Shown here in pieces: positions 13,074-24,435 of a stretch of 64,000 bases of DNA. Numbering within the stretch: position 1 is the first letter of the stretch; each line of letters begins with the position of its first letter. The position numbers and the translations under genes are program-made. The notes under the pieces were generated by a model, which was not told where the DNA came from, ran no database searches, and worked only from the letters and a program-made list of their open reading frames with translations. The DNA comes from Fasciolopsis buskii (taxonomy: Eukaryota > Platyhelminthes > Trematoda > Plagiorchiida > Fasciolidae), in the NCBI GenBank assembly GCA_008360955.1, contig LUCM01005951.1, positions 196,551 through 260,550 of the forward strand. Direction: 5' to 3'.

Positions 13074-14699
13074 CTGTGATGGTAAAAATACTGAATAATG
13101 ATTTCCATGTAAACCGACGTATTGCCCCCAGGTCAGGAAAGAAATAGATAGTCTCATAGACTCTTCGAATTTGAATATAGCATTTGAATATGTTTAATTT
13201 GACACGCACGTGCTTCGGTAACCACGAGTGCAAGCTTTAAATGTCAAGGGCAGTGATTCTAGATTATGGTTAAATGGTACACGAAATGGTGAACAACTGA
13301 AATGATCGACCTTTGGAAGCGGGGGTGCTTTTTCGGTAGACAAGCAGCCCATGGATCAAAGTGCATGACTTCAGTTGATGGATTTCTTACTAACCAGCCA
13401 TCCCGGAGAACAACTGAAATCTGTGTGACAATATGCGCACGGTGTTTTGAATTTTCTCCCCTATTTAACTAGAGCTTCTGAATCATGCAGTGCGAATGTT
13501 ATCGAATTTCTTTTCACGTTAGAGTGACCGTCATTTTTCGAATCCGATATGTTGCGAAATGCTGAGGCTTGAACTACACAAGCTGATTACGAATGCCGTT
13601 ATTTTTTCTCAGGCTTATGGTTGCACTGATTAAGGGTTGCTGATTTTGTTATAGTAGTACCAGCCTTTTAGCCCGCTGTTTGAATATTTGTGAACTAATT
13701 CGCCGGATTTCATTTCAAGCCGAATCCCGCAAAGCGCAAACTGATTACCCTTCATTTCCTATAGTTGTTTTTGGTCTTTTCGGCTTTTCTATGGTGCTAC
13801 TCTTTGAAGTTGTTGGTACATGGTCCGTTTGGGCATCTGGTCATTCGACGAATTTTCTCGTTCTAATATTAAGAACAATGATCATCAAACATCTCTTATA
13901 GGTTCATACCAAACGGCCGAAAAATTTCGTGTTTCATTGATGGCACTGAAATTTTAAATACCCTTTGCCTTAGTGATTCATAGGGCTTCCTTGGTTATTT
14001 TTGACTGCCGTTTTTCTGCTCATTTCCCTCGGGATTTTGTGTAGGTGTTACTAGATACACTTGATAGAAACACACATTAGATGAAAAGACAAAGTGACAC
14101 AGATTTTGCTGAAATACCAAAGGCAGTTTGTAATATCTGAAAGTGGTTCAAACATGGTGACGCATTTTGTCCGGCACAGCTAATTTTACCATTGATCTTT
14201 GTTTATAATGATGTGCTGTAATGTTAAGAGATTCTTTTTCATGTGATTCTGGTAACTGAGGTTACACTTTGATCACATAAGTCAGCAACCTGAGCTACGA
14301 CCAACACAAATATTTGCGGTCCTAAGGAGATGCGTTTTAAATTTATCCCATTTTTGTGGTTAATGACGGTACGTGACCGTCAAAGTACGACATTTTTCGT
14401 GACAGAGAGCTTGGTTAACTCACATCTAAGGTGTCAAATGTTGCCATTTGTGTTGCAAGTCTAGTTATTTGATAAGATGTACAGGATTAATTTGTTTAAT
14501 TATCCGCCAGTTGTTTGGATTACATTAGCAGTTTGTTGTCTTAAGTTGGCTTCAGCATTTGTCATTTCACTGTAGTGCTCAGTCCGATGATTCATCGAGT
14601 CACTGGGGATTTAGAAATTTTGTTTCATTATGTATTGACTGCAGGCAGAGAAATTTCACCCGTGTGAGCCTCACTGCCGACAGTTTCTTGCGATCCGTA
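13074..14699. other. No supported gene
   Basis: Short frames only. The end near 14700 grades into the 3' untranslated part or target site of the LINE described next. Confidence 0.45.
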
Positions 14700-14711
14700 T
14701 GGGAGGGAGTC

Positions 14712-15338
14712 GTTTCACCTCATCAGCTGGTAGACGTCCTGCGTTTACTTGAACTTGCGGTAGTCGTCCACTTCCGCCACAGTTGTCAGTAACGAGTTTC
14801 AAATTTTGGTAGATCTTCTGGAAAGGCGATAGACCAGTGGCAATTCAACAGACTCCAACTTCCTTAGTGTGAAAGCGTGCTATCTGGTTCGGTTACAGGC
14901 CCACACTGAAAATTCAGTCCGCAACTCCGGTCCCAATTCACCTCGGACGATGCGCAGAATACAAGTGATGCATCCTACAGCACGGTAGTACGCCTTGGGA
15001 AACAAACCGGTCCGTTGTAACGTATCTGGATAGCTGAGCCCCGTAGCCCCACAGCGAGACGAGTGTCGGCGCAGTGCACCCTTCCCAGCTTTATTAACTC
15101 GTTGGTTGTTCGTAGAAGCGCAGCTACTTCTGCAAACTCCGATATCGGGCGTACGTGGGTAGTGCACAGCGGCTTGAGGGCGTTGTCCAACAACCGGCTG
15201 AAGTAGCGTCGGGTGGCACCCAGCAAACCTCATGCGGAGGCACAGATTTTTCGATGAGGGAAAGGGTATTCAAATAAGGAGTAACCGTTACCCCCAGGCA
15301 CCGGCGGTGGACATGTTTTCCCACTAGTTTGTGGGGGT
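14712..15338 (-). pseudogene. LINE ORF2 fragment: reverse-transcriptase C-terminal region (CR1-like)
   Basis: Translated on the minus strand, this piece shows the ordered C-terminal landmarks of CR1-type ORF2. First comes LGVTVTPYLNT, then LLGATRRYFSRLLDNALKPL. Next is SYPDTLQRTGLFPKAYYRAV, followed by ILRIVRGELGPELRTEF, and finally LPLVYRLSRRSTKI-stop-NSL with VAEVDDYRKFK. The last part matches the 'R-x-S-R-R ... W-N-S-L-P' block, with the Trp codon now TGA. At least two frame changes are needed to read through (near 15,230 and near 15,040), and two further in-frame stops lie at the C-terminal end. It is non-functional. Confidence 0.75.
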
Positions 15339-16540
15339 AGTTTGGGAGCATGCATTGCACCAGACGTGTACGAACCCACTCGGAGGCGGGCAGTGCAGGG
15401 ATCTATTCTCGACCTAGCGTTCTCACCGAGAACCTCCGACGTGTCTCACACAGACATTCTGATACCTCTGGGCACCAGTGATCATGCTAATCTGTCAATA
15501 CACTTTAGGGACAGCACGGCAGCTCTAGTGGGAGCATGGCGTGGTCCAAACGTCTGGCGTATTCATTTCAAAGAGACGCTTGCAGGAGCTGCTGACACCT
15601 TGTGGGTTACAGATTGCGATAACGTAGGCCGCACCTGGGATGTTTTCAAGAAGAAGGTTACTGGACTTGTAAATTCATCTGCGCCTATACATATAATGCA
15701 TAGCCAAGTATACGGATTTCAGTGGTTTTACAAAGGACTAAGGAGACAATTTCATAGCAGAAATCGTGCACGGCGACATCATCCTTGATGGATGACATAT
15801 ATTAAGGGTATGGGGAAATCCAAAACCTTTATTTCCCGCCCAAACTTACGACAAAAAAGCACAAGAGAAACTTCTGGTTGTGTAGTCCAAAACTGCTCCC
15901 AAACTTCTTTACGCCCACTTGAGAAGGAGGACGCGATAGCGTCCGGAAGTCCCTAGGCTGATAGAAAACGGATCCCCTGCTGATTCGGATTCCGAAAAAG
16001 GCGCACTTCTGACAAGAAACTAAGCCTCACTCTGTATCTCTGACGTTTTGCCTGCACCTCATCAACGACGACTGGTGCACCAATAATGGTTGACCGTCCG
16101 TTCGCTGAGGAGGAGGTGGCTGGTGCTCCCCATCTACTAGTGCCACATAAATCACCCGATCGGGATAGAATACATCCAATGGTATTAGAAGAACTGTCCC
16201 GGCGAGTTTCATCAGCACTAATGAGACTGTTCAATGGGTCCTTGGAGCAAGAAAGATTAACTAGGGAGGGGAGGAAAGCCAAAACGATTCCGTCGTTTAA
16301 GGGTGGCAGTGAGTCGAAGGCGTCTAGTAGCCACCCCAACTTTCTTTGGGAGAAAACTCATAAAGCAGTTGGTTTCTGTCCAGTTACGCAAACATCTGCA
16401 GATTCACCAGCTAATTAACCCTCTGTAACACGGCTTTCGTAAGGGATGTTCCTGTCTGCCTAAGCTTCTGCAAAGGCAGAGAGCTGCCTGACGGATGTCA
16501 TCTACGTCGACTTTCATAAGGCGTTCCTGATAGGAAGCTT
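15339..16540 (+). pseudogene. LINE ORF2 fragment: endonuclease end and reverse-transcriptase start
   Basis: On the plus strand, 15342-15788 reads through the end of an apurinic-type endonuclease (SILDLAFSPRTSDV, then ILIPLGTSDHANLSIHF, the conserved 'L-G-x-S-D-H' box). The frame at 16086-16418 then gives the fingers of the reverse transcriptase (FAEEEVAGAPHLLVPHKSPD, IHPMVLEELSRRVSSAL, IPSFKGG). Near 16,430-16,540 a further frame gives HGFRKGCSCL and DVIYVDFHKAF, the motif just before the first catalytic aspartate. The frames do not connect without shifts, and the stretch 15,790-16,085 carries stops. It is a dead copy in the opposite orientation to the neighbouring C-terminal piece. Confidence 0.8.
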
Positions 16541-16600
16541 TCTGTGTGAGTCCACTTCTTCAGATCATATCTGTTTGTCAGTAGTAGACCAGACACTTTG

Positions 16601-19600
16601 CGCTAAAGGAATATTGCTTGACTCTTAAGCTTTATGGCACGAGTAGCTGACTTAATGTAGCACCTACACCACGGCCATCAGAACTGTTCAGATCAAAGCT
16701 ACGTGAGCCATATCCCTAGTCAAACACAGCTATTTTTTTGAGAACCACTTACATTTTTGACTGAGAATGATGAACAAAATGGCTAGTTCAACGCCCTGGC
16801 TTAAAAAACGTTTGGGGGCTGGCAGTACTTTAAATGCAAAAGGAATACGAATGACCTTCCATCAGGTGTTGCAGAACTTGCTCAACTAGAAAAGCCAGGA
16901 TGGAAGTTGTAGTGACAGACCAAAATAAATCTATACAATTATGAAATTCAAAAGTAGTTGGAATTGTCAGCTACTTGAATGCAAGATGCACTGCCACGTA
17001 ACTAATGGCTGAAGATCTCAGAATCCTCTTTTGTTAAAATTCCGAGTGGAACAGGCCGAAATTTAAACTAAGGAGCCGTTTTTCACTGCTACTCTTCGTG
17101 AACTCAACTGCATGGCGCAAATTTATTAACAGCGAATACCTTCGGCACCGAACTATGACAACAAAATAATTTCGGATGAGTTTTTGGATGGGTTAACGGT
17201 AAGAACGCAATCGGTGTGGATAGCGGGACTTGAAGTGGCTTCGTAGCCTAGGTGATGGAGTAGTTGCTACCTAAAAGCTACCGTTAGCGACTTTTGCAAA
17301 CGAAAATTGCACGATACCATCGACCGGCATTTTGTCCGTCTCATGAATGACTCCTCGTTACTGACTGACGTCGTGTGTGAAGTGACTCTATGGTGCCCAC
17401 TAGAGTTATGATTACGAATTTTTGTACCTTTACTGTCCATGCATCCAGCTCCTTTTATTCTGGTGCAGGTGCCTCAAAGTTTAGGCTGTATAGACTCCGT
17501 AAATCTTACTTTACCTGCTCGACGCAGTTTCCATGGCTAGTTGCTCTTGGCTTCGCATTCAGATTATTCAGTCTGCGAACGAAAAAAACTTAAGGCACGC
17601 AAGCACATTCAACTTTAAAGTTGAGGGTTTATTGTTCGCTTCTGCCTCTCGCGCCCATGTGGACATTCTAAATGGTTCGACACTTCATCTGTGGTAAGGA
17701 TTTAAGCTTTTGTCGTACTTTTCTTAGCTGCGCCTGTTTCGTTTTACTAGACTTCGCTCGAACAACAGAATTAAACATGTTTGGGATCAGTAACTCTTAC
17801 AAAGTTAAAAGACTGCAAACATGTGCAAAGATTTGGGTATGGGATCCCTACAACAAAATGGAGTTACAAGGGCTGACGAGACACTAAGGTGGGTGAGAAA
17901 ATGTATTCACCGTTAGTAGAGTAGATTCTGTTAAAAGTCCGAGCTGCTGATTACAAATGATCAATTACGACCCGTGTTCGTATGGCGCGAGATATCTGTC
18001 GACATCGAAGGTGGTGTTTGATCGAGTTTCATTAATTACCCAGCGTTAGTTTTGTTTGACTTAACATTGAAATTCGTTCAGTCACCGATCACTGGCAGAT
18101 TAAAGAAACGTCTGGGATATTATGGTCACTAAAGGAAAGCACAAGGTATTGGCATACTAACCAATAAGCTGCAAACAACACACCATAGTCAGCGTTTTAT
18201 CCGGCAGTAATAATCACAGTATCATAAAAATGGGCACAAGTACAGTGAAAACAAAAATAAGGTACTGTATGAGGCATCAATTTTCGATGGTACGGATCAT
18301 CGGCTTGCTCCTTACGACGGTAGTCAAGCCTCTGTGCTAGTACATTTGGAGTGGATAACACATTTTGGTCCCGTTTACTAGTGATTATCTTGAAACGTGT
18401 AATTCTTTATCGGTTGATTGCTTTTCATCTTTAACTTACACAAATATTGATCAGATTTCCGCAATTCTCATACGGTATAAAACAAATAATTATTCATCAA
18501 CCCGGAGTGCACATAGACTGAAAGCCCACATATATATTGATCTGTCTATCTAGAAAAATTTCACTGTTTCCTGATCAAACACACTTCGTGTGCAAATTCA
18601 AAAATAGTTACAAAATTCCAAGAATCGATAACCAACTTAACCAAACCGGAAGCTGAATTATCTGAATATTTTATGTAATTGTGCAATATTGGGTACGTGT
18701 TAGCCGTTGTACTTGGTGCTCCCAGGGGATGGATTCATTACCACCTAATGATCCTGTTCAGTATGATCAGTTCTGAAGCAATCTTGACAAAATAAGAGAT
18801 GGTTAAAATAGCATATCATTACTCAAACTTGAATTGCTCGCCTTATGTTTGTGGCAATCTAAGGTAAGTAAATATGGCCATTCAACCTCCGCTGCGGAAT
18901 CTAACTGTAATGGATCCAACTCTTTGATGTAATGTATTCATGATGATCGGCCAAGTCAACTTCCTTCCAGTAACATTTGGACCTCATTCGCCGTAGATGC
19001 TGCCCGGGGCACTTGAATATCTCTCGTCCGAGATCAAAGATATTATGTGGGACCTACAAATGCCGACTGTTTATTAGATATTGCCATTTCCAGTTAGCGG
19101 GCACGATCCACATTCCAAGAGAAAACGTTACCCAGTTTCTCCCTTATTTTCCTTCAGAAACTGTTTTGAAACCATTTTTCACACGAACATCCCACTATGT
19201 TGGAATTGGCGCTACGTGTGGCTGATACTTCTGACTGGCCAGATACGTTCAAGAAGGTTCAAGAGAACAGAGATCAATTACTTCCAAATGCAGAGAGGGG
19301 GACTGATAGCACATTGGGATATCAGGCGCCTCCGCAGATACATTTCTGGTGAAAACTGTGCTGTGGGCAATAACCTAGGATTGTTGTCGCTCAGGTGCAA
19401 AATGCATGCAAAGCACTTATCTACTCTCAAGAACACCCGCAACTGTCCGCATAACTTAGCACCCAGACCGTTTGCTTGCACAGCCGTTAAACCAGGGAAA
19501 CGGATTATCTACTGCACTATGGACGAAGATAATTTTTGCTAACAACAAGTAATGGGTGGTCAATTTTGTTTAGTCACTCTCATTTTAAGTACTTTTCTAT

Positions 19601-21015
19601 TGCGACTATCACACTGCACTCCTTCAAGCACCGCCGTGCATCGAGTTGACGGATTTACATTCAAATCAGTTGGAAGCTAGCAAAGCTACACCCCAGCAGA
19701 GACTTCAACACTTCCATTTGCGCCAGTTATCGGTGTGACAGGTACATTTAGGGACTTTATACACTATTTGTACGGGATAAATTGCAACCCATCAAAACGA
19801 TTCTCTACCCAAATTCCGTGGGAGACGTAGCAGTGCATACACCGGGTTTATTTTTTCTTTTTATGCAAATGAGATACACTTGTTACAAACGAAGCCCTTT
19901 GCTGCATAACGGAAATGCTACTGGTCGTCTCAACGTTCAGTGCATTCTTGCACATTACAGGTGAAAATTTTTAGAAGAGGGTGGATGCATTTCCCCCTTT
20001 GTTATTTGCAAATGTATAAACTTGACTATGAAGCTCTGACAAAATATGTTTTTCTCGCATTCTCAAGGCTCCTTAAATCCCTAATCAAGCCTACTTTCCG
20101 ACAATTTAACCCCGACTTTGAAAAGTGTCATTCAGTTTCATGTTCCTTATTGATGCACTAACAGTCCTCTAATGCATTACCGTAATGCTTCACACGCCAT
20201 CGCGGGGAAAAGCAGACTCGTCCCTTTATCTGCTAAGCGGATTTTAGCGTTAACTCGGCTGTAACGCAAAACTGGTCGTGCGCTTTCGGGTTCTTGCAGT
20301 ATTACATGAAACATTGATAAAATCAAACTACTTGCTTTGAGAGCTTGTCCTCTTTCTGAAGTTTAGCCTTGTCTAGAGGACAGCAAGTGTTTGACGAACT
20401 GCCATGTCATTCTCAACCAGATTAGTAATTAACACAAGTTTTAAATGATCCACATAAGATTCTGGTAATAAAAGAACACTTCGGAAATAGCAATCTTTAG
20501 TTGTCAAATTGTATCACTGTTACAAACAATAAAATTTCTATTGTCACAATTCTTGATTTAGACTCATCTGGTCACCGTTGACGCAAGCGAACAAAATCAA
20601 CACGACAGCATAGGTAATTCTGGTGGAAGTCATTTTTTCATCTGTTGATTGTTGTCACATATACACAGACTCCTTACAACAAACCGCCATTGTATCCAAC
20701 GGTCCCACGGTCAAATTATTTCGTGGAAAACGACCAATGCAAAAAGCCCTAGGTCACCGGAGCCTAATTCGACCTGTTGCGATGTGCCTCTCACGACTAA
20801 AAGACGTGAAAATATTCCGTAACTGTTTCCAGCACAAGCTGCAAGCAAGTACTTTATCGAATACTTGAATATCCCAGGTCTTGCTTCGGGTCCATTTTCG
20901 GGCACCTCGTGATTTTCCTGGTGCCTATTACGAGTACATGATTCCTGCCTGAGTTCTGTAATTCTGGCATTGAAAGGATGAACGAAACATTTTTCTTAAC
21001 TACCTAACAATTATT
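16601..21015. other. No gene I can support; a few protein-like frames near 19.0-19.5 kb
   Basis: The longest open frame of the window (19081-19542, plus strand, 153 codons) lies here, but I recognise nothing in it. An overlapping frame at about 19,200-19,354 (LELALRVADTSDW, then KKVQENRDQLLPNAERG) looks equally protein-like, and only one can be right. A good acceptor (CCCTTATTTTCCTTCAG) near 19,158 and a possible donor (TTCTG|gtgaaa) near 19,350 would bound an exon of about 190 bases. The evidence is too weak for a gene call. The rest shows only short frames. Confidence 0.35.
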
Positions 21016-21019
21016 GGTT

Positions 21020-21180
21020 TCTGACCCACTCGCTCACTGACTCAAACTCACTACACACAAAAACACACTGGCTTAACGATTCATTGACTAACTGACTGGC
21101 TGACGTTGGTGTCAGACAGACTGAATAAGTGAATGACTGACTGAGTGACTTTGGTGACCGACTAAACGACTGACTAATTA
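21020..21180. repeat. Degenerate GACT tetranucleotide tract
   Basis: About 160 bases dominated by imperfect copies of a four-base unit (ACTG/GACT, as in 'gactgactgagtgact' and 'cgactgactaa'), interrupted by other sequence. It is an old, diverged microsatellite. It lies about 150 bases past the 3' edge of the EF-hand pseudogene. Confidence 0.75.
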
Positions 21181-21324
21181 TGTTTTGAACTACCAAAGTT
21201 GCTTGCATCCATCACCATCTCGTCAACGAAGAAACGCAGTATCAGAATCGGATAATTTCGAAATTTAGTTACCAACCCAACCCTGTCGAGTAGATCAAAA
21301 ATCGCTGTAAGTAAATAAAATATC

Positions 21325-21529
21325 ATCTAGCAGGCAATGTTTTATGAGTACGGGAAGTGCTAAATCAAGTTTGCCGTCTAGGTTCTTGTCCAATTTTTGA
21401 AGTAATTTGCAAGTCCTTTACTTGTGTGTGTGCAGTTGTCTCTTTTGAAGAAAGCCCGAAGTTCTCTCAATGTAATTTTGCCGCTTCGATCGTGGTCAAT
21501 TTTCTTGAAAACATTCGATTTTTGCATCG
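21325..21529 (-). pseudogene. Broken copy of the two-EF-hand calcium-binding protein (second exon)
   Basis: On the minus strand the exon starts at the same kind of acceptor as its intact relatives, with the first base completing a Ser codon (CATTAG|C then GATGCA). It opens SDAKIE, shifts frame near 21,512, and continues NVFKKIDHDRSGKITLRELR, a complete first EF loop (D-x-D-x-S-G-K-I-T-L-R-E). The helix after it (AFFKRDNC) closely matches the intact gene 1.8 kb upstream (AFFKKNDC). A second frameshift near 21,405 precedes the second loop. That loop still reads DKNLDGKLDL but lacks the closing glutamate. No five-base first exon was found upstream. The retained intron boundary shows it arose by DNA duplication, not from a spliced mRNA. 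Confidence 0.8.
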
Positions 21530-23370
21530 CTAATGACTAGTAAGAAACAACGAACAGAAGGAAAACAAATCAATATATACGGATGCTTTGTTTCGCATCG
21601 CTTGTTGCAACTGATCAGTCCACATATAGTCAGCTTCACGGCAACGCAAGCAATTTGTTCACCAAATATGAATGAACGAGTATGAAGCATAAGATATCTC
21701 AAAAGCAATGTTTCGTGTAATGCAAAACTTGGTTCACCTTTTTCATGTTGAATCAGTGGGTGACGTAAGGTTATTGTTGCACAGTAAACACAACTAAATG
21801 GACCACATAATCCATATTCAGGAATTTTATTTGAGCTTCATATCTCCCCTTAGCTTGGTCTAGGGTAATAAACTCAAAATCAAATGAACTATTGGTTATT
21901 TCGGAAATTTATAAACATCCCAAAGGAAACTGTTCTGTTCAAAACCCGGAAGAAAAGTGATTTGTTTACGGAGTAATGACTGACTTGTTTGTGTACCCGT
22001 GTGTAAGATGAAGTCAGGTAATGAACTTTGTCCACGACAAGTTAGACGAGTGGGTTCAGTTATGGTGGATACCTGACGGAAAGAAAGTTCTTTTACAAAC
22101 TGAGTATTTGTCCTGATATCGGCCATATAAGGTAAAGAACTTGAATTAAACTTTTTGGGTACATGGCTCAGGAGTCAATGGAAACGGTTGTAAAGACTGT
22201 GAACGCTTGCTTCCGTATGCCCTTGGAACAGTTTCAATGAACTCGAAAAATAACCCGAAATTCTTATTGGTGGTATAAGCAATTAATAGTGCTTGTTATA
22301 TGCGCTAATATGACAGTCAAAAGCTAACCAGATTCGCCTGGACAAGCCAATGTAAATGTTTTCTTTTAACGCGTCGGAACATTCGACGAGTCAGTTGCCT
22401 AGCACAGAACTGGCCAAATATACTGATGTATGATCAGTCTGACGTGGATAGTAAGTGATGAAATGTTACGGCAAAAATCATATAAGAACTGAACAAATGA
22501 GTGTCGAGACAAGGTGAGTCTAATAATAGTTCGTCTTTTTTAAGAGGCATTTGCAACTGCTTCAGACACAAGAAACTTTAACACTCGACGGAGCAAATCC
22601 CACTTCAACCGAAATAAACAACAGGTGTTCTTATTTCCGAATTTGACCAAACATATTCATGAAAGGTCAGCTTTCTTTACATCTCCGTAGATACAAACAG
22701 GTAATCCAGATGAACGAACAGGAGTTGCACAAAACTCGTATGTATACAGCCATTGTCAATGCAAGCGAGGATGATACACAACTGGAACAAAACAATAACC
22801 GTTATCCGTTATTCCATTACATATCCAAAATTGTAATTTGTAAAGACAGTTGAATTTTGCATTCGTACTGCGTTTTTCTAAACAAACCACAGAGTTTTTA
22901 TACGTGGCAGGCGACTAATGACAACGAAACGGGTTGTATTACATTCAATCTTTGCGCACTTACAGTTGCCCTCGTGTGATACAATGTCTCTGTAGAGATT
23001 TCACACCTAATGCTGCAAACGGGAGTCAGAAAACCAGGGACACTAACTACCAGTTGCTATCTATACTCATTTGTTTTTGTTCCCTTAACAGAGCTGAAGT
23101 TCAAATTGGTTACCCATAAAATATTTGGCATTTCATTGGGTGTATCGTGAAAATCAATCAAAAATCAACCTATGAAAAGTTTTCACCAGGTCGAAGAAAC
23201 GACAAAAATCAGGTGAGAAAATCCATTTTAATTAGTGGAAGTTGGGACACAGTAACGGTTGTTCGTTCCATTTCTTTTGTTGGAGGAATAGAAAAGAGGG
23301 ATAAAAGCACCGGAGATAAAGTTTTGTATTCGAAGTGTTCGTACAGTGACTGTATTGTGAATAACTCATT
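21530..23370. other. Spacer between the EF-hand pseudogene and the intact gene
   Basis: No supported gene. Short frames (21896-22126 minus, 22659-22853 plus) have no family resemblance or splice context. This is the 3' flank of the intact gene at 23371. Confidence 0.45.
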
Positions 23371-24360
23371 CTACTCTTGACGTAGCGCTCGCTTCAATTC
23401 CTCCAGACTGATTTGTCCATCCCCGTCCAAGTCAATCTTTTTGATGTAGGCTTTCACCTCCCTAGATTTGTATTTGCAGTCGTTCTTCTTGAAGAATGCC
23501 TGCAGTTCCCGTGCATTGACTCGACCATTTTTATTCTTATCAATTTGATTAAATATGTACTCAATTTCTTGATCACTAACAAATTAGAAAAGGGGTTGAA
23601 AAGTAGTGGAAGTATAAATTAGTAAAAGACAAATGGCAATGACTTCCTCGTACATCTACAAATGAGAACTTGTAAAAAATATGTTGTTGTTAGGCAAAAC
23701 ATCGAAAGAAAATCATTTGGGTCATATCAGGCTTGAAAAATCTCTACGACACATTTTGGTTTGAATTGGTGCGAAAACCAATCCCTTGTTGCAGTTGTTG
23801 TCAGTGGCTACCTTCAGAACTGTTTTGTTGGTGCTGTCCCGCGTTTTTAGATCAGAAGTTCACCACAGATGTTTATCGCGTCTCAAACATCCGTATGTGA
23901 TTGCACAAGTGAGCAACCCACTGGTGACCAAACAGGACAACCTGGGAGCCAAGGTAACCGACTTACGACTAACCGAGCTCCAACCCCGAAGCACAGTAAA
24001 CGTACGATATTGATGATCTATGGCATCTAGATTGCTTCACACATGTTAAAGTTGAACCCAGCACTAGTGCGTTAATCGCAAATGTAATAAAGTTAATGAA
24101 ATCAGTTTCTATTTTTGCCCAACACCATATGAAGCAATTCCCAGTCGATGGGTTCTACCTAATTCAGGCAAGTGTCATCACTTGTAGTAGAGCATACAAA
24201 GATCTGCTTAAGAAAACTGTTTTCCATCTCACCAACAGGAAAATCTCGACAATTATTTCCTCAATGCCTCTTGCGTGACTGATAGATGAAAGCTGAATTA
24301 GACTGAGTAGATCTACCAAGTTCTTAGTGGAGAGGGCTTCTAAATTATTCCACAAAATAC

Positions 24361-24403
<43 letters not shown>

Positions 24404-24435
24404 CATTTGGGACACGATTCAATGGCTTACTTCAT
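23371..24435 (-). CDS. Two-EF-hand calcium-binding protein, 8-kDa family (69 residues)
   Basis: A small calcium-binding protein made of one pair of EF-hands. Two exons join on the minus strand. Exon 1 is only ATGAA (24431-24435), followed by the donor gtaagcc; exon 2 is 23371-23575, after the acceptor TTTGTTAG. The splice makes Met-Asn-Asp and yields 69 residues, the length of the schistosome 8-kDa calcium-binding protein. Loop 1 (residues 14-25) is DKNKNGRVNARE and loop 2 (50-61) is DLDGDGQISLEE. Both have acidic or Asn ligands at positions 1, 3 and 5, glycine at 6 and glutamate at 12, so both should bind calcium. There is no signal peptide or membrane segment, so it is probably cytosolic. 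The intron of about 855 bases holds an (AT)n tract just after the donor. Upstream of the ATG lies TTCTTTTTGCAG, a possible acceptor for a 5' UTR exon or spliced leader. The micro first exon is inferred but recurs in both paralogues. Confidence 0.85.
24361..24398. repeat. (AT)n microsatellite inside the EF-hand gene intron
   Basis: About 19 uninterrupted AT units, located 23 to 60 bases downstream of the five-base first exon's donor on the minus strand. Its length is likely to vary between individuals. Confidence 0.95.

Larger units (their letters stand above)
14700..16600 (-). mobile_element. Decayed CR1-like LINE with an inverted 5' part (twin-priming structure)
   Basis: Two pieces of one kind of non-LTR retrotransposon meet head to head near 15,310-15,345. 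Read on the minus strand, the order is an antisense piece carrying the endonuclease end and the reverse-transcriptase start, then a sense piece carrying the reverse-transcriptase C-terminus and the element's 3' end. That is the arrangement left when a LINE is inserted by twin priming. Both pieces are broken by stops and frameshifts, so the element is dead. I did not find the target-site duplications by eye. The alternative is two independent insertions. Confidence 0.72.

Noticed and set aside
14722..14747. Second hammerhead-like word (minus strand CAGCTGATGAGG...GAAACG)
   Set aside because: There is no stem II between the two core words, so it cannot fold as a hammerhead.
14559..14792. Plus-strand open frame of 77 codons
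   Set aside because: It is the opposite strand of the LINE's conserved C-terminal block and its 3' end.
15953..16339. Minus-strand open frame of 128 codons
   Set aside because: It is the mirror of the plus-strand reverse-transcriptase fragment, which carries recognisable motifs.
19081..19542. Longest open frame in the window (153 codons, plus)
   Set aside because: No domain, and an overlapping frame looks equally protein-like; a frame this long is not rare by chance in 64 kb read six ways.
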